From: JBOFDK01 sp051650305
Lineage (GTDB): Bacteria > Bacillota > Clostridia > Lachnospirales > Cellulosilyticaceae
Assembly: GCA_051650305.1 (NCBI GenBank)
Contig: JBOFIT010000091.1
Span: forward strand, 1-9,669
Length of the DNA stretch: 9,669 bases
Direction: 5' to 3'
The notes under the pieces were generated by a model. That model saw only the letters and a list, made by a program, of their open reading frames with translations. It searched no databases and was not told the origin of the DNA. A program made the position numbers and the translations under genes. The number at the start of each line of letters is the position of its first letter. The stretch's first letter is position 1. This document shows, piece by piece, positions 1 through 5,509 of the stretch.

Positions 1-40
1 AAGTGAAGAATAGCAGTAGCATTTTAGTGACATGCCTCAT

Positions 41-52
41 ATAGTATACTAT
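41..52. promoter_or_regulatory. Putative promoter -10 inside a 12-bp palindrome
   Basis: ATAGTATACTAT at 41-52 is a perfect 12-bp palindrome, and it contains a good -10 hexamer, TATACT (45-50), upstream of the Cys-rich gene. The hexamer at the 17-nt position (22-27, TTTTAG) is a poor -35, so the promoter is only partly supported. Transcription would begin near 57, just before the ribosome site at 61-68. A palindrome over a -10 could be an operator for a dimeric repressor, or chance in AT-rich DNA. Confidence 0.35.
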
Positions 53-76
53 CTCTTATTAAAGGAGGTTGGCGAT

Positions 77-679
77 ATGAGTAATGGAGTCACTTTATCA
101 CCACCTTGGTATACGTTAAGGAATCAATTGGCAAGTACAATCGGTAAGACACCTTGTGTAACAGTAGGCGAATTAGTGCAAGGAGAAGATGGGAATTATA
201 ATCTTCGCATCGACATGGATACGCTTATGAAGCAAGCTGAAGCAGTAAGACTTGTGGTACCACAGACGTATCATTTTGGAAGCATTACGGTGACAACAGA
301 AGTGTACAATGCTTGTTCACTTGTGCCAATGCCAAATCTTGAGATTAGTACAGTGGAGCAAGTCGTTGAAATTTTGAAGGCAGCTTTCTGGTGTAATCCA
401 CTTGTGAAAGGCTTACTGAATGTGGCAGGGGTCTTACCACCTATGCAGCAAGATGCAGTAGGTAGCGTCGTGGTGGTTATAGAACCAGTCGTTATTCAAT
501 TCTTTAATGATGATATTTCCAATGTATGTAGTAACTACGAAGAAGTAGCTGCTAAAGTCTTTGCTGAAGTTTTAAATTTAGCGTATGGCACAGAGCCTAT
601 CCGTATTTCTTTTGCAACGTATGATACAACGTGTATGAAAGATGCTAATTGGATTAGTGTATGCTGCTGTAATTGCTAA
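77..679 (+). CDS. Cysteine-rich hypothetical protein with CCCNC tail
   Basis: I do not recognise this 200-residue protein. The start at 77 is chosen because AAAGGAGG (61-68) sits 8 nt upstream; an earlier in-frame ATG at 32 has no ribosome site and would place the -10 hexamer inside the gene. It has no signal peptide or membrane helix. Visible features are an SPPWYTL stretch at residues 8-14, alternating beta-like and helical segments, and nine cysteines (27, 80, 106, 151, 186, 196, 197, 198, 200). Four of these fall in the last five residues, where the protein ends VCCCNC. Residues 68-105 and 129-166 align without gaps at an offset of 61 (about 8 of 38 identical, with GS and E-x-V conserved), hinting at an internal duplication. 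It stands alone, convergent with prfC. The tail could bind metal, form disulfides or anchor a modification; none of these is demonstrated. Confidence 0.85.
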   Translation: MSNGVTLSPPWYTLRNQLASTIGKTPCVTVGELVQGEDGNYNLRIDMDTLMKQAEAVRLVVPQTYHFGSITVTTEVYNACSLVPMPNLEISTVEQVVEILKAAFWCNPLVKGLLNVAGVLPPMQQDAVGSVVVVIEPVVIQFFNDDISNVCSNYEEVAAKVFAEVLNLAYGTEPIRISFATYDTTCMKDANWISVCCCNC

Positions 680-681
680 CA

Positions 682-715
682 AAGAAACCCCCTCGTTAAT
701 ATGAGGGGGTTTCTT
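682..715. terminator. Bidirectional intrinsic terminator between convergent genes
   Basis: A perfect 13-bp stem pairs 682-694 with 703-715 around an 8-nt loop (695-702), with a GC-rich core of CCCCC/GGGGG. It begins 2 nt after the stop at 679 and ends 1 nt before the minus-strand prfC stop (717-719). The arms carry A- and T-rich ends (AAGAAA/TTTCTT), so either transcript has a U-rich 3' arm. The tract beyond the stem continues better for the prfC direction (TTTCTTTGTT) than for the plus direction. One hairpin probably serves both genes. Confidence 0.85.
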
Positions 716-716
716 G

Positions 717-2318
717 CTACATGCGTGTATTTAAATGTGTTTCTGTTAATTTACAACCAGGGTTGTATTCTTCAATCTTTTTAATAGACCATTCGTACTG
801 ACAAAGAACAACTGGTGTACCTTCTTCAGTTTCAGCAAGAAGCACGTCTGAAGGAAGCTTGAAGTTTGAGTGATCGAAGTTTTCCATATCAATCCAACGG
901 ATAAAGCGGTATGGAAGACCTTGTTTTTTGATTTCTACGCCGTACTCGTTATTGAGGCGGTATTCAAGTACTTCGAACTGAAGCACCCCAACAACCCCTA
1001 CGATGACTTCTTCATTACCTGTGAAGTGAGGTTTGAATACTTGGATAGAACCTTCTTCAGCAAGCTGAAGCACACCTTTTAAGAACTGCTTACGTTTAAG
1101 CGCATTGACAGTAGAAATACGCATAAAGTGCTCAGGTGAGAATTGAGGGATACCTTGGTATTGAAGGTTGTTGTTTACACCACATAGTGTATCACCGATA
1201 TTGAAGATACCTGGGTCGTGGATACCGATGATGTCTCCAGGGAAAGCTTCATCGACGAAAGCACGTTCTTGTGCTAAGAATTGTTGTGGTTGAGCAAGCT
1301 TTACTTTCTTGCCTTTTTGGATATGGTTAACCATCATACCTTTTTCGAATTTACCAGAGCAAATACGAAGGAAGGCGATACGGTCACGGTGTGCAGGGTT
1401 CATATTCGCTTGAATCTTGAAGATAAAGCCTGAGAAGAATTCTTCAGTAGGCTGGATAGCACCAAGGTTACTTTCACGTGGTTGTGGTGGCTGACTGATA
1501 TTTAAGAAAGCTTCAAGGAAAGGCTCTACCCCGAAGTTAGTAATCGCACTACCGAAGAAGACAGGTGTCAGTTCACCACTTAAGATTTGGTCTAAGTCGA
1601 AAGTATCGCCCGCCATATCAAGAAGTTCGATGTCTTCAAGAAGTTTCGCATAGAGGTGCTCCCCTAAGACTTCTTTTAAGCTTTCATCTTCAAGATCACA
1701 TTGGATTGCTTTAGCAATAGATTGACCATGGTTACCGTCTTGGAAAAGCTCGATTTGCTTTTTGTGACGGTTGTAGACACCTTTGAACTCTTTGCCGCAT
1801 CCGATAGGCCAGTCCATAGGACAAGCACGAATACCAAGGGCATTTTCGATGTCTTCAATAAGTTCTAATGGGTCAATACCTTGTGCATCCATTTTGTTGA
1901 TGAAGGTAAAGATAGGAATGCCACGCATTTTACAAACTTTGAAAAGTTTCTTTGTTTGTGCTTCGACCCCTTTAGCAGAGTCGATAACCATTACGGCACT
2001 ATCAGCAGCTACTAGGGTACGGTAAGTATCCTCACTGAAGTCCTGATGTCCTGGTGTATCAAGGATATTGATACAGTAACCATCGTAGTTGAATTGAAGT
2101 ACACTTGATGTAACAGAGATCCCTCTTTGTTTTTCGATTTCCATCCAGTCAGAAACCGCGTGTTTTTGAGAACGACGAGATTTAACAGAACCAGCTTCAC
2201 GGATCGCACCTCCGTAAAGAAGGAATTTCTCTGTAAGTGTTGTTTTACCAGCATCCGGGTGAGAGATGATGGCAAAGGTTCTGCGTTTTTCGATTGCATC
2301 TTTATTTTGTAACGACAT
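717..2318 (-). CDS. prfC: Peptide chain release factor 3 (RF3)
   Basis: RF3 is a cytoplasmic translational GTPase that removes RF1 or RF2 from the ribosome after peptide release. This 533-residue protein matches the usual length (about 530). The G motifs are intact: G1 SHPDAGKT at 19-26, G2 region RGISV at 65-69, G3 DTPGH at 87-91, G4 NKMD at 141-144 and G5 GSA at 256-258. An EF-Tu-like domain 2 and the RF3 C-terminal domain follow. I place the start at 2318 (MSLQNKD) because AAAGGA lies about 8 nt upstream. The in-frame ATG at 2327 overlaps that ribosome site and is unlikely. The gene is monocistronic, has its own promoter, and is divergent from the HAD gene. It is not a TetM-type protection protein, since the SRRSQKHAVSDWM segment before G2 is characteristic of RF3. 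Confidence 0.97.
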   Translation of the reverse strand: MSLQNKDAIEKRRTFAIISHPDAGKTTLTEKFLLYGGAIREAGSVKSRRSQKHAVSDWMEIEKQRGISVTSSVLQFNYDGYCINILDTPGHQDFSEDTYRTLVAADSAVMVIDSAKGVEAQTKKLFKVCKMRGIPIFTFINKMDAQGIDPLELIEDIENALGIRACPMDWPIGCGKEFKGVYNRHKKQIELFQDGNHGQSIAKAIQCDLEDESLKEVLGEHLYAKLLEDIELLDMAGDTFDLDQILSGELTPVFFGSAITNFGVEPFLEAFLNISQPPQPRESNLGAIQPTEEFFSGFIFKIQANMNPAHRDRIAFLRICSGKFEKGMMVNHIQKGKKVKLAQPQQFLAQERAFVDEAFPGDIIGIHDPGIFNIGDTLCGVNNNLQYQGIPQFSPEHFMRISTVNALKRKQFLKGVLQLAEEGSIQVFKPHFTGNEEVIVGVVGVLQFEVLEYRLNNEYGVEIKKQGLPYRFIRWIDMENFDHSNFKLPSDVLLAETEEGTPVVLCQYEWSIKKIEEYNPGCKLTETHLNTRM

Positions 2319-2394
2319 ATAAACCATCCTTTGTTTTTAATTGTTTAGAGTTGCTTGCATGAGTCATGTATGTAACATGAGGGCATAATTTATA

Positions 2395-2424
2395 ATTATC
2401 CTATCCAAAGCCTTGAACTGTCAA
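2395..2424 (-). promoter_or_regulatory. Promoter of prfC
   Basis: On the minus strand a perfect -35 TTGACA (2424-2419) is followed after 18 nt by GATAAT (2400-2395), which matches the SigA -10 consensus at five of six positions. Transcription should start near 2388, giving prfC a leader of about 70 nt. The leader contains three CATG tetramers (2359-2379) and a possible 13-codon upstream reading frame, but no strong hairpin that I can see. Confidence 0.75.
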
Positions 2425-2484
2425 GTATAAGTTTTAGATTTATGTTTAGTGTGCCCCGACTTTTGGTGGAAAATGTAGAAGACG

Positions 2485-2513
2485 TTGACAAGGAGAGCAG
2501 ACATGACTATACT
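2485..2513 (+). promoter_or_regulatory. Strong SigA-type promoter of the HAD phosphatase gene
   Basis: TTGACA (2485-2490), a 17-nt spacer and TATACT (2508-2513) form a near-perfect housekeeping promoter. Transcription should start near 2519-2521, about 20 nt before the ATG at 2542. The TTG of the -35 box is in frame with the gene and could be mistaken for a start codon. Its position upstream of the expected transcript start rules that out. The -35 boxes of this promoter and the divergent prfC promoter are about 60 bp apart. Confidence 0.85.
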
Positions 2514-2541
2514 AATGCATAATTATAGAAGGAGGTGTCTT

Positions 2542-3270
2542 ATGGCGACAGCAGCATTTTTTGATATTGATGGAACCATTTATCGTGAAGGGCTTATTAC
2601 CGAAGTTTTTAAAAAGATGGTGAAGTATGAGCTCATAGAAGGAAGTAAATGGTACAGTGAAGTACGTCCAGCGTTCTTGAATTGGGACAAAAGACAAGGT
2701 GATTATGACACTTATCTTCTGAAGATGGTAGATGTCTATAAAGAAGCGATTCAAGATGTGGTATCACATCAAGTGGCTTATGTGGCAAAGCGTGTCATCG
2801 AACAAAAAGGAGACCGTGTGTATACTTTTTCAAGACAACGTATCGGATGGCATAAGACAGAAGGCCATAAGGTCATTGCTATTTCAGGCTCACCAAGAGA
2901 ACTGGTACAAGAAATGTCCAATAAGTATGGCATGGATGATTTTAGAGGGACCATCTATCAAGTAGATGAGAACGGTAAGTATACAGGTGAAGTGGTACCT
3001 ATGTGGGATGCAGCAAGTAAGCATCAAGCCATTTTAGATATGGTAGAGAAGTATGACATTGATTTAAGTGAGAGCTATGCTTATGGTGATACCGCAGGGG
3101 ACTTGACCATGCTGCGTATGGTAGGTCATCCTTATGCCATCAATCCAACCCGTGAACTTTTGCGTAAGATTTCTGAAGATGACGCACTGAAGCAAAAAAT
3201 CACAATTATTGTTGAACGTAAAGACGTTACCTATCGCATGCCTATTGATTGCATCGATATTATTTCATAA
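2542..3270 (+). CDS. HAD-IB family phosphatase (SerB-like fold)
   Basis: This 242-residue protein belongs to haloacid dehalogenase subfamily IB, the group that includes phosphoserine phosphatase. All four catalytic motifs are visible: motif I DIDGT at 8-12 (nucleophile D8, acid/base D10), motif II serine S115 in ISGS, motif III lysine K160, and motif IV GDTAGD with D183 and D187 for Mg2+. A helical C1 cap would lie between motifs I and II, roughly residues 15-105. The start is set by AAGGAGGT at 2529-2536. With no signal peptide it should be cytoplasmic. The substrate cannot be read from the sequence; it could be a small phosphomonoester such as phosphoserine or a sugar or nucleotide phosphate. 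It has its own promoter and terminator, so it appears monocistronic. Confidence 0.88.
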   Translation: MATAAFFDIDGTIYREGLITEVFKKMVKYELIEGSKWYSEVRPAFLNWDKRQGDYDTYLLKMVDVYKEAIQDVVSHQVAYVAKRVIEQKGDRVYTFSRQRIGWHKTEGHKVIAISGSPRELVQEMSNKYGMDDFRGTIYQVDENGKYTGEVVPMWDAASKHQAILDMVEKYDIDLSESYAYGDTAGDLTMLRMVGHPYAINPTRELLRKISEDDALKQKITIIVERKDVTYRMPIDCIDIIS

Positions 3271-3282
3271 AAATTAAGGTAC

Positions 3283-3341
3283 AAAACAAAGTCTGTTTTA
3301 AGAAAGCTATAAAAGTTTTCTTAAAACAGACTTTTTGTTTT
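3283..3341 (+). terminator. Long intrinsic terminator after the HAD gene
   Basis: An 18-bp perfect stem pairs 3288-3305 with 3317-3334. It is extended inward by a G-T and a C-G pair around a 7-nt loop (3308-3314). Beyond it, an outer C-G pair and an AAAA/TTTT run pair across a 2-nt bulge. The 3' arm runs into TTTTTGTTTT. It begins about 12 nt after the HAD stop and insulates the next gene. Confidence 0.93.
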
Positions 3342-3356
3342 GAAAAGTCAGAAATA

Positions 3357-3365
3357 TGATATAAT
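3357..3365 (+). promoter_or_regulatory. Extended -10 promoter for the RCK_C membrane protein gene
   Basis: TGATATAAT (3357-3365) is a perfect extended -10 element (TGnTATAAT). No good -35 lies at the usual spacing, which is typical of extended -10 promoters. The predicted start at about 3371-3372 falls at the upstream edge of the ribosome site AAGGAGGTG (3371-3379), leaving a leader of only about 12 nt. Confidence 0.65.
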
Positions 3366-3383
3366 GGTAAAAGGAGGTGAGAG

Positions 3384-4094
3384 ATGGGACTTGTAGGTGC
3401 ACTTATTTTATTTGTTATTTTTATTGTGGTTTATATGATGATTGCAGAGATTTTTACAGTTCTTTTTAGACTCACAGGACTTACCCAAGAAAAAGCGAGA
3501 TTTCAGGTGATATCTATGCTGACCAATAGTGGGTATACCACGTCAGAAAGTGAACTCATCACATCATCTAAGATTCGCAGAAGGCTAGCACGTATGACTA
3601 TGCTTTTTGGGTATTCTTTTACGGTGACCATTGTATCGATCATCGTCAACATTTTCATTAGTTTATCCCGTTCACAAATAGAAGGCATATGGGGAATCTT
3701 CTTTATTATTTTCCCAGCTATTTCAATTATTTATGTGGTCTTACGATTTACGGGTATTCGAAAAGCCTTTGATCATTTTATTCAACGCATGGGAAACAAA
3801 ATGATGTTTGGGGAAGGTTCCAATCCGATTATGGTTTTGGATACATATGGGGAAAGTGTCATGGCAGAAATTCAGATGAATCATGTACCCTACTTTTTAG
3901 AAAAGACGCCACTTGAAAAGTCAGGACTTAAAGCAAAGTATCAAGTGCAAATCGTACTGATCAAAAGAAGTGGGGAAATGCTCACCACAGTTACAGGGGA
4001 TACGTGTATTTTAGAAGAAGATATCGTCGTTGTTTTTGGCAAGTATAAAACCATTCGACAGCTCTTTGAAAGGCCTTTAGAGGCTATGGAGTAA
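3384..4094 (+). CDS. Three-helix membrane protein with C-terminal RCK_C (TrkA-C) domain
   Basis: This 236-residue protein has an N-terminal membrane part with helices at about 3-27, 71-94 and 102-120, then a cytoplasmic region. Residues about 145-230 look like an RCK_C/TrkA-C domain, the ligand-binding module of potassium channels and transporters, often sensing c-di-AMP or other small ligands. Between helices 1 and 2 is ARFQVISMLTNSGYTTSESE (38-57), then a basic RRR (65-67). This segment resembles what I remember of other short TrkA-C membrane proteins, and its S-x-x-T-N-S-G-Y core recalls the pore loops of TrkH/KtrB transporters. There is no N-terminal RCK_N nucleotide domain, and it is far too short for a full TrkH. 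The role is probably ion-transport regulation or a small ion pathway; this is inference. The gene lies 36 nt ahead of the ferritin gene. Confidence 0.75.
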   Translation: MGLVGALILFVIFIVVYMMIAEIFTVLFRLTGLTQEKARFQVISMLTNSGYTTSESELITSSKIRRRLARMTMLFGYSFTVTIVSIIVNIFISLSRSQIEGIWGIFFIIFPAISIIYVVLRFTGIRKAFDHFIQRMGNKMMFGEGSNPIMVLDTYGESVMAEIQMNHVPYFLEKTPLEKSGLKAKYQVQIVLIKRSGEMLTTVTGDTCILEEDIVVVFGKYKTIRQLFERPLEAME

Positions 4095-4103
4095 AGAATG
4101 TTT

Positions 4104-4125
4104 TATAATAAATCAAAGTAGGGGG
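4104..4125 (+). promoter_or_regulatory. Possible -10 and ribosome site ahead of the ferritin gene
   Basis: The 36-nt gap between the RCK_C gene and the ferritin gene holds a perfect TATAAT (4104-4109) without a clear -35, then the ribosome site GTAGGGGG (4118-4125). The predicted start near 4116 would leave a leader of about 15 nt. TTATAAT (4103-4109) equals one half of the PerR box consensus, but the other half matches at only about four of seven positions. Ferritin could be read from here, from the upstream promoter, or from both. Confidence 0.35.
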
Positions 4126-4130
4126 TATTT

Positions 4131-4643
4131 ATGTTAGCACAAGAAGTTGTCACATTAATGAATGAGCAAATCAACAAAGAATTGTATTCAGCGTATTTGT
4201 ACCTAGCTATTTCACATTACTATGAGGAAGTGAACTTATCAGGGTTTGCTAACTGGTTTTTCATCCAAGCAAAAGAAGAACAAGACCATGCCATGTTATT
4301 TATGAAGTATTTACAAAATAATGGTGAGCATATTGTTTTACAAGATATAGCAGCCTATACAGCGGCATATGAGGATATGCATACGCCTTTAGAAGAAACA
4401 CTGGAGCATGAGCGTACAGTGACGGCATCTATTGACCACATTTATGAAGTGGCAATGGGTAAGAAAGAATTTAGAACGATGCAGTTTTTGGATTGGTTTA
4501 TAAAAGAGCAGGTAGAAGAAGAGAAAAATGCAGAAGAGCTTATCAAGAAATATAAGCTTTTTGGGCAAGATGGCAAAGGCCTCTATTTGTTAGATACAGA
4601 ATTAGGAGCAAGGGTATATACCCCTCCAAGTTTGGTGCTTTAA
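4131..4643 (+). CDS. ftnA: Non-haem ferritin
   Basis: Ferritin oxidises Fe2+ and stores the ferric mineral inside a cytoplasmic 24-subunit shell. This 170-residue protein has the normal length and four-helix-bundle pattern. The diiron ferroxidase ligands are all present at the same numbers as in E. coli FtnA: E17, E50, H53, E94, Q127 and E130. Y24 is conserved, and the residues of the third iron site (E49, E126, E129) are present too. It lacks the haem-binding methionine context and the diiron spacing of bacterioferritin, and it is longer than Dps. The C-terminal LYLLDTELGAR stretch is typical of bacterial ferritins. The ZIP transporter gene starts 3 nt after its stop, so storage and metal import are probably co-expressed. 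Confidence 0.95.
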   Translation: MLAQEVVTLMNEQINKELYSAYLYLAISHYYEEVNLSGFANWFFIQAKEEQDHAMLFMKYLQNNGEHIVLQDIAAYTAAYEDMHTPLEETLEHERTVTASIDHIYEVAMGKKEFRTMQFLDWFIKEQVEEEKNAEELIKKYKLFGQDGKGLYLLDTELGARVYTPPSLVL

Positions 4644-4646
4644 ATC

Positions 4647-5447
4647 ATGGAACAAGTCCTAGTAGCATTTCTGATTACACTTTTTGCAGGGTTAGCAACG
4701 GGTATAGGTAGCTGTATCGCTTTTTTTACCAAAAAGACTAATACAAAGTTTCTGGCTATTAGCCTAGGGTTTTCAGCTGGGGTTATGATTTATGTTTCCA
4801 TGGTGGAAATCTTCGCAAAAGCACAACATTCGCTAGTCGCAGCCATAGGAGAGAAACCAGGGAAGTGGTTAACGGTTATCGCATTTTTTGGTGGGATAGC
4901 AGTCATCGCCTTAATCGATAAACTGATTCCTAGTGCACAGAATCCCCATGAGGTAAAGTCTGTGGAGGGGATGAATGAGGAAGAATCAAAGAAAAAAGGG
5001 CTTTATCGTATGGGTATACTGACGGCGCTTGCTATAGGGATCCACAACTTCCCCGAAGGTTTAGCAACGTTTATTTCTGCTTTGGATGATATGAGTATCG
5101 CATTACCTATAGCAGTAGCCATTGCGATTCATAATATACCTGAGGGGATTTCTGTATCAGTACCTATTTATTATGCTACGGGTGATAAGAAGAAAGCTTT
5201 TCTTTATTCTTTTTTATCGGGCATGTCAGAGCCAATAGGTGCCTTGATAGGGTTTATCCTTTTAAAGCAGCTTTTCAATGAAATGACTTTTGGTATTATC
5301 TTTGCAGCAGTGGCAGGCATTATGGTCTTTATCTCTATAGATGAGCTCTTGCCGGCAGCGAGAGAGTACGGCGAACATCACTTATCTATTTATGGACTTA
5401 TCGCTGGGATGGCGATGATGGCTGTGAGCTTACTATTGTTTATTTAA
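4647..5447 (+). CDS. zupT: ZIP-family divalent metal transporter (ZupT-like)
   Basis: ZIP proteins import Zn2+ and, in ZupT-type members, also Fe2+, Mn2+ or Co2+ across the cytoplasmic membrane. This 266-residue protein has the family length and about eight hydrophobic helices. The two signature metal-site motifs are intact: HNFPEG at 133-138 and HNIPEG at 162-167, followed by SGMSEPIGA at 191-199. A hydrophilic loop at about 96-120 is acidic and lysine-rich but has only one histidine, unlike the His-rich loops of many ZIPs. There is no good ribosome site before the ATG at 4647, only 3 nt after the ferritin stop, so translation is probably coupled to ferritin. Metal preference cannot be read from the sequence; the ferritin neighbour makes iron a reasonable candidate. 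Confidence 0.93.
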   Translation: MEQVLVAFLITLFAGLATGIGSCIAFFTKKTNTKFLAISLGFSAGVMIYVSMVEIFAKAQHSLVAAIGEKPGKWLTVIAFFGGIAVIALIDKLIPSAQNPHEVKSVEGMNEEESKKKGLYRMGILTALAIGIHNFPEGLATFISALDDMSIALPIAVAIAIHNIPEGISVSVPIYYATGDKKKAFLYSFLSGMSEPIGALIGFILLKQLFNEMTFGIIFAAVAGIMVFISIDELLPAAREYGEHHLSIYGLIAGMAMMAVSLLLFI

Positions 5448-5454
5448 GAAGATG

Positions 5455-5490
5455 GGGTTACTATAAAAGAAGTATAGTAACCCTTTTTTT
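5455..5490 (+). terminator. Intrinsic terminator after the ferritin-ZIP operon
   Basis: An 11-bp perfect stem (GGGTTACTATA at 5455-5465 with 5473-5483) encloses a 7-nt loop and is followed by seven T residues (5484-5490). It is a textbook terminator, 8 nt after the ZIP stop. Its T tract ends about 20 nt before the preferred start of the protease gene. Confidence 0.92.
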
Positions 5491-5509
5491 GATGGAAAAA
5501 AAGGTGGAA

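Noticed and set aside
1..40. 3' end of an upstream gene
   Set aside because: One frame is open until a TAG at 42-44, but forty bases are too few to tell coding from noncoding sequence.
870..1082. Plus-strand open frame of 70 codons opposite prfC
   Set aside because: It lies entirely antisense within the well-supported prfC gene, has no ribosome site, and its translation has no recognisable features. The other antisense frames inside prfC and the protease were rejected for the same reasons.
2359..2379. CATG-rich cluster in the prfC leader as an operator or riboswitch
   Set aside because: There are three CATG tetramers and a 5-bp inverted repeat (CATGT/ACATG), but they are too short and weakly paired to support a structured RNA or a defined operator.
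4103..4117. PerR box ahead of the ferritin gene
   Set aside because: The left half-site TTATAAT is perfect, but the right half matches at only about four of seven positions, and the sequence is also a plain -10 box in AT-rich DNA.
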